Program-made: the position numbers and the translations under genes
Assembly: GCA_964058845.1 (NCBI GenBank)
Contig: CAXKVR010000105.1
Span: 186,001 to 250,000 of the forward strand
Length of the DNA stretch: 64,000 nt
Reading direction: 5' to 3'
Source of the DNA: Carex sylvatica
Lineage: Eukaryota > Streptophyta > Magnoliopsida > Poales > Cyperaceae
Part shown: positions 48,958 to 61,226 of the stretch, piece after piece
How the letters are laid out: each line of letters begins with the position of its first letter
Position numbering within the stretch: the first letter of the stretch is position 1
The notes under the pieces: model-generated
The model's database searches: none
What the model was told of the DNA's origin: nothing
The model's input: only the letters and a program-made list of their open reading frames with translations

Positions 48958-49257
48958 ATGAAGGATCAAATGGAAGCTAGAATCAAGCGTCTATATGCAG
49001 CAGCACATGCCGGGGATATCGGTTCGCTGAAGGAGCTACTTGAAGAGGATCAGTTGCTCCTGGAACGGGAAGTCAGTACAACAGAGGTGAACGACAACCC
49101 TCTTCATATAGCAGCTGTTCGTGGTTATGCTGGATTTGCGAAGGAGATCGTTCACCGGAACCGAAACCTCGCTCGTGAGGTCAACTGGCAGGGATTGTCT
49201 CCACTACATTTGGATGCCGTACATGGCCATTTACAGGTGGCAGAGGAGCTGGTCCAG
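48958..49257 (+). pseudogene. Ankyrin-repeat protein, first exon only
   Basis: 100 residues starting MKDQMEARIKRLYAAAHAGD, the usual N-terminus of plant BDA1/ITN1-type ankyrin proteins (Met5 is the more family-like start). Two ankyrin repeats are visible: NPLHIAAVRGYAGFAKEIV (about 47-65) and SPLHLDAVHGHLQVAEELV (about 81-99), the second with Asp where Ala or Ser is usual. The frame ends at GTCCAG with a GT donor, but no later exon with ankyrin repeats or the C-terminal membrane domain was found in the next 3 kb. It is therefore a truncated copy. A distant exon outside my recognition is possible. Confidence 0.75.
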
Positions 49258-50076
49258 GTCTTTCTCATTTCTTTTTATTTTTTTTGGGAGTTAAAGGGTC
49301 TGATTTAATTAGTGGCTGCAGCCAGTGCTGTGGCATGCCTGGCACAGCACATGCATGGCTCATACGAATCATACTAATCAATCAAACCAGTTAACAGAGA
49401 TCTCCCAGAAAACCAAAAAGGAAAGAAAAATTTAATAAATCAATCGATAGAGTCAGTGGATGCTAGCACAACGGTACCATTTTGTGTAGTGATACTGAGA
49501 ATGTTGTTGGCCTGTCAATAAATTCTGACCGTCCGTGTTCTCGACAGCTTGGTGTATTGGTTGCTGGGAGCGTAGCTGGCCGTGTTCAAGCTGTTTTTTT
49601 TTTTTTGAAACCTTGACAGTGGCTGTCGTGTTCAAGCTGTTACCAAAAGAAATGCTGGCCCCACTTGAGTTCCCTTGACTGCCGTTACTAGAAGACTAAT
49701 CAAGTCTGGTTTCAGATCTGTTGCTGGAGCTGGCGATCGAGTTGTTACCAAGCTTGAGAGAGCACACTTGTTCTGACCGTATTGTCTTTCAGAAAGATCG
49801 GGCTGCCAACCTCCATATTGGCCGATCGATTGGTGCTGCTGCTGCTCTCTTCTCACTGTTGCTATGCTCAATCAGCTCATCCAGGGAATGAATGGAGCAA
49901 CCATTCGCCGACTTTTTCTGAGAGATCTAGTTTAATTTGGGAAGGAATTGTCAGAGCGACCGTGCTGCGATAGTGGCGAATGGCGATCTACTGTAATCGG
50001 GTTTAAAATGAATCCGGGTTTAAATTCAGAGGTTCGTTAATCTAATAGTGGTGATGATCAGATTTGAAATCGTATG
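49258..50076. other. Downstream of ankyrin exon; possible decayed coding sequence
   Basis: Minus-strand frames at 49453-49871 are rich in Gln, Ser and Thr and switch frame, for example QGNSSGASISFGNSLNTT and QPIHQAVENTDGQNLLTGQQ. This suggests a decayed gene or retroelement fragment that I do not recognise. A poly(T) run lies near 49593. Confidence 0.35.
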
Positions 50077-50085
50077 GCATAGGAT

Positions 50086-50253
50086 GAATCCGGATCACCC
50101 CAGGTACCTGAGATGCAAGTGGTGAATCTCAAAGCATGCCCCCTATAGCCTCAGGCCCTCAACTGCTACCGGATTGAGTTTAGCTTGGATGGAATTAATC
50201 TGGACCGTCCATTTTTATTAATTGCACCTCAGGTACCTGGGGGATACGGACTC
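50086..50253. mobile_element. Mutator-like MITE (GGTACCTGAGGTGCA family), copy 2
   Basis: 168 bp with ends GAATCCGGATCACCCC and GGGGGATACGGACTC, and a perfect 9-bp target duplication GCATAGGAT (50077-50085 and 50254-50262). The inner ends carry CAGGTACCTGAGATGCAAG and TTGCACCTCAGGTACCTG. Confidence 0.92.
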
Positions 50254-50262
50254 GCATAGGAT

Positions 50263-52600
50263 GCCCATCGAGGCATCAAATCTACCTTCCACTGGCACAT
50301 ATTGACCTCCGACAAAATCTACAAAGTGATTAAGCAAATTGGGCCTGGTAGGTATTAGGTACTTTGTTATTGTTGATACTAAAGCCCATTTTAAGAATAT
50401 AAATGATGCAGGCCTATACATTAACATTGGCAATCTTGAAGCTCAAATTGTTAAATGATGCAGTTCTATAGAAAAGGAACAATAAAAGATTGTAAAATTA
50501 TGTTACAATAGTTGGCAAATTCGAGAGTGGAATTATAAGAAAAATGCTTTAAAAAGTTTAAATGAAATTATGTAGTCAAATTCCTTTTCTGCACACTTTA
50601 TCAACATTTGGATCTATTTGTGCTATTATATATTAAAAAAAAACAAATTATTTTTTGTGTTACTCACGAATATTAGATCTTGCTTAATTATTGATCCTAA
50701 ATGATTTGATAAACGGATTTCATTAAAAAAATAAAATTAATAAAAAGACATTACGTCATTAATAAAAAAGAAGAAGTTAAAATTGGACTTGACTCATGAA
50801 AGTAATGTCAGATTGTTATAGATAAGCAACCCAGTAAATAACTTGGCACCAAATCCAAGCAACGTTTATTAAGATAAATCCAACTATAGAAGTTGGATTG
50901 CCAAACCAGAAAGAAATTTGAACGCATCATGGGTCCATGTCCAAGGAACGCATTAATTTTTCATTTTTTTTTTGAACATTGACAGTACACTAAACAACCT
51001 AACAAATTAAATCTCCTCCACCTAATTAAGGACCCATTCCGCCTCAGGTTTGCATTAACAATTTGCAATCCATATAATTGTTGAACATCTCGTACCGTAT
51101 CATTAACTAATAATTGCACTCTCGCTCTTGATTGAAGAAATATGGACTGAACGTGATCTTCGTACCTTGAAACTAGATAAAAGCACAGTAAAGCATCAAG
51201 AATCGATGGGTGATCTGGCCATCCAATTGCATCAAGAATCGTGCGCTCCTATTAAAAACCATATGAGTTTTTATCAATTTCCGTGCACACAGATCTTAAT
51301 GCTAATCGTACGGTGATAGAGCTAATTGAACCTAAAAGTAGGTCCAATGCCCATGGGACCTACTCCGATCTCCCTTGAAACTAGATAAAAGTACAGTACA
51401 GCATGCACTCCGGCCCTATATATAGCTGTCTTTATAATTTCTCTTAATTTCATGGTACTGATTAATTTCACGTGAGGATTGACAAATAATTATAGATAAT
51501 TTCTGTGCCAATTTTAAACATTTGTTCTTATAAACTATCTTTGGAAAACAACATCAAAATTGACGATTACTATTTGCAGGCGTTGAAATCAAACTGACAA
51601 ATGTATACATCAAATCACTTAATTAATAAAAAGCAAAAATTTGATAATAAAAGGATCGATTCAAGTGTATTTTTTTATAAATGCAAAATACAAAAGTAAT
51701 TTATAGTTTCTTGGCCATATATAATTATAACTTGGAGTTGCATTTTCTTTTAAATGGGTTTACGTACTGGTCAGATCAAGGTGCATCTGTGCAACATTCA
51801 AACTGAACTCTGATGGCTATAATTTTCTTAAAAGAAAAAAATATATATGACCAATCAGACATGCATGTTGGGTGTAGGCTAGAATTACCCTTCTTGAAAA
51901 ATCAAACATGTTTGAGACCAAAACAAAAAAAAAATCAATATATATATTTGGAGTCACACGGTCCCTAAATACCACCCAAAAAAAGGAAAGGAAAAAAAAG
52001 AAAAAAGAAAAGAGAAGATAAACAGTGGAAAGATTAAGAACTCAGTAAGATAGAGCCGTATATTTTTGGTTGAGCAAACCAAATTTTGTATGAATGGTAT
52101 AACCTACAAATAATAAGAAACTTCTGTTAGAGCAGAAAGTATTGCATAGAATGCTATATTTTAGTAGAAAAATAAGATTTGTGTAAGAACTAATAACAAT
52201 CAAGGAACAAGCGAAGAAGGTGGGGAATTGTACCAGCAAATACGTACCAGTACGTAGTTCATGTTTTTTTCAAATTACTCTTAAATTAATTTTGCAAACA
52301 AAATGCAATTCAGAGAGTAATCTGGTTTCATTTATTTGTAATTGGAATACTTCATCTACCGTTTCATAAATAACTTATTTTTATGCTCATGCATCTATCT
52401 CACTAAGAATGATAAAATTCATTGGGTACTACCATCTACCGTTTCAAAAAAATTATAGCTACATATCGTCTGGAAAAAAAAATCATATCAACAGTATATT
52501 CTAGCCAATAGTATTCTGATCCTATTTCCTAAGATAACATTAATGCATACCAGTATACCACTTTGTAAATTGATCAGATTAGAGGCTACATATATGACCA
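50263..52600. other. Intergenic, no gene recognised
   Basis: The minus frame at 50218-50433 and plus frame at 51128-51316 have no known motif. The sequence around 50265-50440 reads on across the MITE and may be the other half of whatever lies at 49500-50076. The remainder is AT-rich. Confidence 0.4.
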
Positions 52601-52619
52601 ACTAACAGTATATTCCAGC

Positions 52620-53793
52620 CGAGGACTGAAAGGGATGATCTAACGTGTCGGTCTTCATATAAATTAGCAAGGCCAGAACCAAATCGGTGAGGTCAAATGC
52701 ATAGGAGAATCTTGCGGACAGCATGGTGTGTAAGTCCGTTTCCCAAGTCAAGAACTCCAAAATTATGGTTTGAATGAGATGTTTCAGTATCACAAGAGCA
52801 ACGCGAGACTTGATTAGTAAAATAAATGCAATTCGGTTGTATATCATCATGACCGGAACTTGACACCACATAGGAACAATCGGCACCAAAAAACAAAGCA
52901 TCATTTTTTAAACTTCTAACATGGCTATACGAGCAGACATAATATGTAAGCTTAAGTTTGTACAATTTTGCTAGCTTCGGTGTGTGATTTTCCAAAGTAA
53001 CACTTTCATTCTTACGTATCATCAGAATGACAAGTTCACTGTTCCACTCTAGGAGGTACCTTTTCCACCCCGAGTAATGGTTAGAGGAGGCGATTAAGTG
53101 CTCGGCAGAAGAGCTTCGGAGGTTCCAGCAAGAGAGAACATATGTTGAAACAGCATATAATTTCCCTTGATATATAGCGATATCCTCATAAGTTGCGTTG
53201 GGTATGAAAAAATTATTGCAATTCATCCGAGTCCAACTCTCATCTCCAAGCTTCGCAGAGAATAATCTCCCCCATTGGGTAAGAAAAAAAGCTTGCAAAT
53301 CACTGGTGTTGTCGGGACGAGGGCACAAAAGTACTTTCTTTGGGTGCTCATTTTCTATGCCATTGGAGGGGAGAAGGACATGGGCGCCCGTAAGAGGCTT
53401 GATTAGGTGGAACTGGAGTTCCTTGTCGAAACTGAAAAAGCCATCCCTTGTAAGAGCCTAGCCATTGGTGGCCGCAGAGGGAGAGGATTGGAATCCGTAC
53501 AGAGTAATAGGCGGCAGTGCTGAGATCATAAAAGGTGAGTTCACTGTGGTTGGGGCTGGTATCGGATGTCTGAGCAGAGCACAACAACCATGGGATGGGT
53601 TGGTCACGACAGAAGGGAGGAAAGGAAGGGAGACAAGGCCTAATTGTGGAGGCCCAGGAAATGCACACAGCGTGGAGTCGTAGAGTCGGATGAAGGTGGT
53701 GATATCGAGACGGTTTGCGATGGAAAGAAGTAGGTCGGGTGGAAGACTTGCCCAGGAGTCAGGAATCCGGTCGCTGATGTTGTTAACAGACAT
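52620..53793 (-). pseudogene. F-box/DUF295 protein, disabled
   Basis: The N-terminus has an F-box-like stretch (SWASLPPDLLLSIANRLDIT, residues 13-32). Later frames give TIRPCLPSFPPF, HSELTFYDLS, KVLLCPRPDN and PNCIYFTNQ, all typical of plant F-box proteins with DUF295, presumed SCF substrate receptors. The protein is spread over three frames. An 8-bp tandem duplication (GAGTCGTA then GAGTCGGA on the plus strand, 53675-53690) causes the first shift and an extra base near 53455-53462 the second. The 3' end may be shifted again near 52700. No intron is apparent. Confidence 0.8.
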
Positions 53794-55539
53794 CGGTCAA
53801 ATATCGTTGTCAACAATAATCCATATCCAGTTTGGTATCTGACCTGGTAGAATGAGATTTGAATTGCTTATCTCAATTTTGTATGAATCTCATAAACCGG
53901 CTGCATCTAAGGCATGATAAAAAATAAAAAAAAGATATCGCTCAGCTGAAATTTTCCTCACATAACTGCAGTGCTTTAGGAGATACTAACATATTTGCAA
54001 TTGGGTTAGGAGCTGAGTGGAGGGTCTTGAGAGTGTAAGAGTATATATATTTGAGGGATGTCGTTATAAAGTGTAAACAAGTTTTTAAAAAAAAAAACAA
54101 TTTAAGGTGAGAGCTATATATGGGTACTAGAGACAGCGTGTTTATTCATTATATTCAGAGATATATTTAGAAGAAAAAAACATTATTGAAAGTCTAATCC
54201 AATATAGAAAATTATATAAATAGAGTCCAGCTATTGTATCATCAGTGCTATTTCGGCGGAAGTAAATCCTCGGGAAGTTTTATGTTTTTTTCTAGAGAAT
54301 AAAAGAAACACATGTTCGATTTGAAAACTGATCGGTTATGGGCCAAAATGCCTAATAATGGCCCAATAGTAGTCTTTTTCTGAAATGATTTGACAAAGGC
54401 CTCCCTCCTGTACCACCTTATGGCCTAATATTAGTCTCAAAGCAGAAAGTTCCCAAAGTAAAAATGTATCATTGTTCTTCTAAAGATAATAATTTCCAAA
54501 ATTGTGTTCAATTCAATCAGTTCTTGAGGACAAAATATATGCTTGAAGCTGCTTGAGATACAAGCGTCCAACAAGATATTGACAAACTCAAATAAATTTT
54601 TGCAGATTGCCACTTCCAATGGAGATATTTTTTTAGTACAAGGTTGGAGGTAAAGTTACGTAACTATTCTATTATCTGACCATCTGAGTTTCGAATCTAC
54701 GATCTTTTACACGGAGGATATTTTCTTTGTCACTAGATCAAAAGCTAGTTTTCGCTTCTAATGGAGATTTCGATTTTACATCAGTTATAACCTAAGAAAT
54801 TGATGAAATTGATTTTTTAGGATAAATTTATACATTGCATGTCTTTGGAAGATCATATATGCAACAAATACAATACATTACATAGAAGTTGGGCACCTTG
54901 CAAAGAAACCACCCCCCCCCCCCCCCCCCCCCCCCAAGTAATGGTTAATGATTACATGTGCAGATTGATCATGCAAAAACTCCGGTTTGCCTCGGTTCAC
55001 AGAAAAGCAAAACAGGACAGAATAAGAAAGAAAAATACACAAGATAGCAAAGAGGTGTATTTCTGCTCAGTCTTACAAAATATTCATAATACTTCCTTTG
55101 CAATGTCTAAGAAATGAAGAGGGGTGTTAATGTAATTTCAGAGGTGACTGGAACTCCTTCAGAATACAACAATTCGATTACCTGACCATGCTCCATTGTC
55201 ATACATGTCAATTTAGACTATACATATTTGATTCACTGAAAAGAGACATCATAAAGTTTATTTCATATGCATCCAATTAAAACGTAACAATAATTGAGAG
55301 GACTGTTGGAGATATTAAATACATTTCTCTCCATTGGAGATGCTTTAGCTTGGTGAATATATCCTGGGCGCTGGGCGCTTTATTCTGTCTTTTTTTTTTT
55401 CCTCTTACTATTTACCATTGTCTAGCAATCAACATAATTAATGATATTATTTACCCTCTACTCTACTAAGTATATATTGACATTATATCAATAATTCAAT
55501 TATTCAATTGAGATATTCACTCTGGCCTCCTTAGCCCTT
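53794..55539. other. Intergenic with poly(C) tract
   Basis: No gene seen. A run of 24 C lies at 54912-54935, inside the only sizeable frame (54839-55117), which translates it as polyproline and has no other known motif. Confidence 0.5.
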
Positions 55540-55548
55540 ACTCTGAAT

Positions 55549-55738
55549 GAATCCGCATCACTCCAGGAACCTGAGATGCAAGTGGTGAATCTAGACCATT
55601 CATTTCACTTGGCACGACTCTCAAAGCAGGTCCCCTATAGCCTCAACAGCTATCGGATTGAGTTTAACCTAGATGGAATTAATCTGAGCCGTCCATTTTT
55701 ATTAATTGCACCTCAGGTACCTGGCGGGATACGGACTC
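55549..55738. mobile_element. Mutator-like MITE (GGTACCTGAGGTGCA family), copy 3
   Basis: 190 bp with ends GAATCCGCATCACTCC and GGGATACGGACTC. Flanking 9-mers ACTCTGAAT (55540-55548) and ACTCTCAAT (55739-55747) match at 8/9. It is about 22 bp longer than copy 2 because of a stretch near 55603-55625. Confidence 0.88.
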
Positions 55739-55784
55739 ACTCTCAATAAGGTGGATATTGAAAATTTGGTAATTAATAAGCTGG

Positions 55785-56500
55785 AAAAGAAGGGAACCAG
55801 AGAGAGTCCAGTTTATATTAATTAGGCCCACCAGTAAGAGCGAAAGAAGGCTGAATGGCGTGCATTATTTTGGGATCAAGCAAACAATTTATTTAGTAAA
55901 TATTGTTTCAATACAAATTTACAAGAAAGTGACATACGGTCCACATCTGTGGGCTCTCGCTTTATGTTTTATTTTATTATTTACTGTCTTTGTCTCATGT
56001 CAAAGTAGTCTCAATTCGCATGATATTCCTCCGTACTGAACATGGAAGTAAATTTTTTATGACTAAATCACACATAATTGATTATCTTATTTATGTTGTG
56101 TTCGTTCTTATTTAAGATGGTATTTTGCAACAACACCGATCATTTTAAAAGTTTGAAATTAAATATTAGAGGAAATCAACGTAACAAAAATAGGAGCAGA
56201 TGTCATCTTTTTAAATTAACAGCATTTACTCTTTAATAATTGGATATTCAAGTAGGTAATATACACTACGTCAAATTGACATTATTATTCAGATTTTGAA
56301 GGAAGTTTTAATTCTACCAAAATCAATCTTAGTCATTAATTAAATTTATAGTTAAGTTGTACATGTTGATAAACAATTTTGTTTTCTAATCAAAATTTAG
56401 GTGAAGGATGAATGAGAAAAGCCAAAGAAAAAGGAGAAAGCCGTAAGTTTCGTTTTAAACATTCAGGTCATTTAAGATTGTTTAAACAGCTGACAATGAG
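55785..56500 (+). repeat. Promoter-like segment, copy 3 of 3
   Basis: Aligns with 47785-48740 through CCACCAGTAAGAGCGAAAGA, ATCTGTGGGCTCTCGC, ATGACTAAATCACA, ATTAGAGGAAATCAA and GGTAATATACACTACGTC. No ankyrin exon follows, so the gene belonging to this segment is lost or was never copied. Confidence 0.7.
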
Positions 56501-57795
56501 ATACGGAAAATGGTCTCTGCTTAATTAATTTGTATAGTCATTACTAATGTTGATGTCAAAAATATTTAATTATTTTTTATTTTTACATTGAATTGATGGG
56601 TTATATTATAGAAGTAATTTATACTGTTTTAAAACTTTTAAAGTGCGGGAAGTTACATTTTATATAATTATTGGTACTTTTAGTCTGTTGAATTACTCAT
56701 TTACCATTCACAGTCATCAAAACTAGTAGTAATTCTCAAAATATTATCAAATAAATAAATCTACTTGCGCTACTATGAAAAAAAAAAAAAACAATTACCG
56801 ATATTTCCATATTATAAAGAAAATGAAGAATAATCTTACTTTTTTTTTTAATGCGGAAAGATATTTTTTATGCAAATGTTTGTTAACATAATAACACATC
56901 TACAATAATTTATTTTATCCATATGAGTAAAAAATAATTCTAATAAAAAATATTATTTTCGAGAGTATTATTATTAGCAACGACATATGTGGGGGTACCG
57001 CATGTTAAGTACCCGCACGATAAAAAAGATTCATGTAAAAGATTCATGTAGTATACGTAAAAGTGCCATACATTTTTAAACAGACATTATAATAAGCATA
57101 TTATAAAAAAAAAAAACTAAAAAGGTCCAAAAATGATAATGTATTGTATCATGTATTAACAATGGTTTAAATAGCGATTATAGCAGTATAGCGGGACGGT
57201 TAAGAAAAATAAGCGATTGCACTTAAGAGCTAGCTATAGCGCCAATAGCTAGTTATATATCGCCTATAACGTCATAGCTTTTAGAGTTCAAAAAAGCTGT
57301 AGCTTGTAGGGTCTGAAAAAACTATTTAGAACACTGTATTAGTGTAGTAATTAAGGGATTAAATTGTTCAATTCCCTTTTCAGAGGCCGGCCTGTTTAAC
57401 ACTATAAAAAGGAACTTGCTACCTAAATTTGTTTTATCTGACAACCGATTTGACCAACCATCAAAAAAGACATCCGATTTGACACATTGTATGGTTGTTG
57501 GGAATCAATTTCGGCCCACATCTTGATTTTGGCCCACCATCTCTTCAGGTAAATTTATTTACTACCACAATGAAAGTATATATAAAATGAAGACTGAATA
57601 AATTCATTCACAATTAATTTTAAGTTATAAAAGTGCTAAATACCCAGAGCGTTTTGGGTTTAAAAATGAATTAAATGCACCATTTTCCTTGGGAAAACCT
57701 GAATTGAGAATGTATAAAGGAGAATTGTTATTGATGATACATGACTTCAATTTGTCGGTACAGAAATCAATTTAAATAGTACTATATCTATATAA
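56501..57795. other. Intergenic; hAT-like remnant about 57163-57345
   Basis: No gene. CAATGGTTTAAATAGCG (57160) and, in reverse complement, CAGTGTTCTAAATAG (57344) could be a hAT pair around ATAGCGATTATAGC-like words. The flanking TGTATTAA/TGTATTAG is only an approximate duplication. Confidence 0.45.
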
Positions 57796-60188
57796 CTAAT
57801 TTAAGGAAAGGAGAATTTGTAATGCATCGCTCATGCTTGGCCTCTTACTGCGCTCCTCTTCCATGCAAGAGACAGCCAACTTTACCATTGCTGCTGCCTG
57901 TGAGCAGTCGAAATTCATCTCTAATCAGGTATCCACAAAACCCGAAACCCAATTCGGCTCATCTCCATTTGATTTTCGCTTTGCTGTCTCGATGAGATCT
58001 CTCATACGGATATCTCTGTCATCTCCAACGACTGTTGCCATATTTGAAACACTCACGCCGGTGACCAGCTCTAGAAGCACAACACCGAAACTATAGACAT
58101 CGGCTTTTGCCGTTATCGGAAGATTGAATGCCCATTCAGGAGCAATATACCCCCTCGTTCCTCGGATTTGTGACATCTCGTGGTTGGGACTGCCCCTATT
58201 TAACAACTTGGCCAAACCAAAGTCTGCTATCTTTGGCTCGTGATCGTCATCTAGTAGTATGTTCCCGGGTTTCACGTCGCAGTGCAAAACCCATTCAAGG
58301 CACTCGTGGTGAAGATATGCTAACCCTTTTGTGACTCCAGTTGCGATCTTGTATCTTTCGTGCCAGCCCAGAAAAATGTTACCATCTTGCGCCTCATCGA
58401 ACAGGATTTTATCCAATGACCCGTTTTCTATGTACTCAGAGACCAAGATCCTGTGTGGGCCTTCAGAGCAAAAACCACAAACTTGTACGAGGTTCATATG
58501 GTTAATGCGACCTATTACGCTTAGTTCGGCTTGGAACTCTTCTTCTCCTTGTGTCACAACATCCAATTTTTTTACGGCTACCAATCTCTCATCGTCTAAA
58601 ATTCCCTTGTAGACAACACCAGATCCTCCCCTGCCAATCTCATCTTTGAAATTCTTAGTTGCCTTCAACAATTCTTTGTAAGTGTACCTCCGAAAATTAT
58701 TGGTCATTTTCTTGTAGCCATCCAAAGCTTCAATTGGTCCGACCTCCTTTCTAAACATAAAGCACCATCCTATAGTAATAAACAGAGCCTCTATGATCAA
58801 AATTGCCAGAGCAAAACTTAACAAATATAGGAAAACTGCATTTCCCTTGCTTTTTGTCTTGGATAAATGTTCTGTAACATCATGACTCCCATTGCATGAT
58901 GGATTGTGCACCGCTGGTACTTCAAGCCCTGATTGCGGTATGGAACTTCTCAGCACATTCATGATCACGGGAACTTTAAGATATATAGTACCCCAGTGGC
59001 CGGGATAGGTGTTGCCATTATAAAGTGAAGATTTGAGGATACATGCCCGAATTGATTTCATGTACTGTAAACCGACACACGAGCAATCTCTTCTACATTT
59101 CAATCTGCATTCATTAACAGAGATACCCTGAACAAAGTAGTAGTCGGAACCCAAAAGTCGGTTTGTGGAAGCATTACAAGTTTCATTTTTTCAGCACAAC
59201 TAAAACTAAAGGTGGGCTTGCAACCTTTACTCCAATCGCTCGAATCTCTCATCTCATAGCCCGGTGGGCAGGAACAGGATGGTTTCGGTGAATACACACA
59301 AATCCCAGTCTTACCGCATAACCCGTGAACTAAGCACTGTTGAGAAAAGGCTTGCCATGAAACAGACCAACTACCGTTTCTCTCATCTAGACTGTACAGC
59401 CTTAAATTACCATCATAGTCTAGTGTTAGCCGCCTTTTAATACCCTCTTCTTTAAAATCAGAAGCATAAAATGTGAGGTTATCACTTGATTTGAAGTACC
59501 CGTGGTCATCAAGGACCCCATATCGGGTGCTATTAGACGACCATCTACCGTTACTCCATGAATTAGTACCAGGTGGTGGCCAATAGACGGCAGAAAGCTC
59601 TGCATCTTCGTAAATCAATGATACCATGTTATCATCATTATACCAACAAACATAATGACTCGACGAATTTAGAGATATGTTTGCCGATAAGAGTTTTGTA
59701 CTCAACGTGATTGATTGACCGGGTAACAACGTATCGGTAGGATTATGAAAACTTTGCCAGAGATATTTGCCACCATTATCCATAATAACAAGATTTCCAT
59801 TTTCCAATAGCTCAGCATGATTTGCACCGGATCCACTCGTGTCGGTGCTCCAAACAACCTCCCCGTCATAATCCATTAGTACCACATTCCCATCCTTGCG
59901 AAACACAACCCGTGATCCTTTGCCATTGACAGGGCTGTTGCGATTTGCACTCCATGCGATGGTTTTGTTATATGATTTCGAAAACCAAATTGAGAGGGTG
60001 AAGGAGTTAATGCCGACTTCATGAAAGCCGCATGAGAAGGTACCATTTAGAGAGACTAGGACATTTGAGGAATCCTCTACAGAGAGAGAAGATCCTCTGA
60101 GAAGGAAATTGCTACTTGTATCTGCTGCGCAAAAAATTGGAGAGAAACCGAATGTGAGTATCAAGATCAAGGTAAATTTGCTGTACAT
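57796..60188 (-). pseudogene. S-domain (G-type lectin) receptor kinase, ZmPK1-like, disabled
   Basis: An intronless plasma-membrane receptor kinase frame. Order: signal peptide (1-21), B-lectin domain (about 31-157, LWQSFHNPTDTLLPGQ), S-locus and EGF-like region (CGKTGICVYSPKPSCSCPPG), PAN (CRLKCRRDCSCVGLQY), TM (FLYLLSFALAILIIEALF), kinase with GRGGSGVVYKG, VAVKKL, HCDVKPGNILLD (non-RD type), ADFGLAK and APEW. The reading frame shifts at the CCC run 59150-59152 (apparent loss of one base). An in-frame TGA at 57925-57927 sits where the family usually has Arg, and 42 further codons follow to a stop at 57796-57798. It is a recent pseudogene, or the shift could be a sequencing error while the stop removes only the kinase tail. 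Confidence 0.9.
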
Positions 60189-60793
60189 ATCTTTTTTTTT
60201 TTTTTGTTTGCTGTACTGGTGAAGAGCAACTTAATTTGAAAAACAGAGATAGAAAGAATGAGAGAACAGAGCTTTATTCAGATATGTCTCCAAATTTTGA
60301 ATGGAATTATTTACGAAAACTAATAAAAAAATAATAATAATTTGTTATTGGTGAATTAATTAATTTGAATTAATCAGATCCATGAACTTTGTCTTTTTTC
60401 ACGTGCTGGTAGCTCAACTTGAAATAAAAAATAAAAAGAATGTGTCATTGATGAGTCCAAGTGTGCAACTTGACAATAATCATTTAGGCCAATCCAATCA
60501 ATGTCGAAAGCGAAATCGGGTTATATTGTGCTAATTATATAATAATGGGAGAATTTCTAGACTTTCAAAAATAGCCAATTTCTAATGGTCGTAAGCTCTT
60601 AATATATGGGTTTGGAAGAAAGATCAAAATTGAGAAGGCATTGGAGTTCTACATGACATGAATTCTAAGGGGCATGACTCATGACCTATACCACTCTTAC
60701 ATTACATGGGCAGTGCAAGTCTGATGTCATTACTAAAGGGCATAAGTATGATGTCATTACTTATAAGTTATAACACTTTTACACAGGCTGTAC
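60189..60793. other. 5' flank of receptor-kinase locus
   Basis: A T run follows the start codon upstream (60189-60203 on the plus strand). No clear TATA box was assigned. AT-rich, no other gene. Confidence 0.4.
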
Positions 60794-60801
60794 AGCAGAG
60801 G

Positions 60802-61218
60802 TAGAGTGGAAAAAAATGTGCTGTGTTGTGTTGTGCCGTGACTTTGATCTTGTACTGTATCAAGCTGTAACTAAGTTAATTTTTCACGTGTTGTGACTAA
60901 AATATCAAGGATGATCATGGCATGTCAATGATCACGCCACGTGAGTCACGCCGTTTTCAAACATGTCTCATGTCACTTCAATCATAATTTAAGTTAGTTT
61001 ATTTAATATTCACCAATTAATCAATATCTAATGGTCCTAATTACACGTGACTATGTACCGTGCCATGCCAAAGTTTTAAAAAATGATCACAACACAGGAA
61101 TCACAACACGTAACTGACATGCATGCCATACTGTGCCATGCCATTCTATAACGAAGCCGACTCTGCTGTGTCATTCCGTAACGAAGCTGCTCTAGCGTGC
61201 CATTTTTTTTCCACTCTA
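60802..61218. mobile_element. hAT MITE (TAGAGTGG family), 417 bp
   Basis: Termini TAGAGTGGAAAAAAATG and TTTTTTTTCCACTCTA, with a perfect 8-bp target duplication AGCAGAGG (60794-60801 and 61219-61226). The insertion site is unrelated to that in the 24-27 kb array, which confirms genuine transposition of this family. Confidence 0.92.
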
Positions 61219-61226
61219 AGCAGAGG

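Noticed and set aside
54839..55117. 92-codon frame with polyproline
   Set aside because: It depends on the 24-base C run; no domain and no upstream or downstream support.
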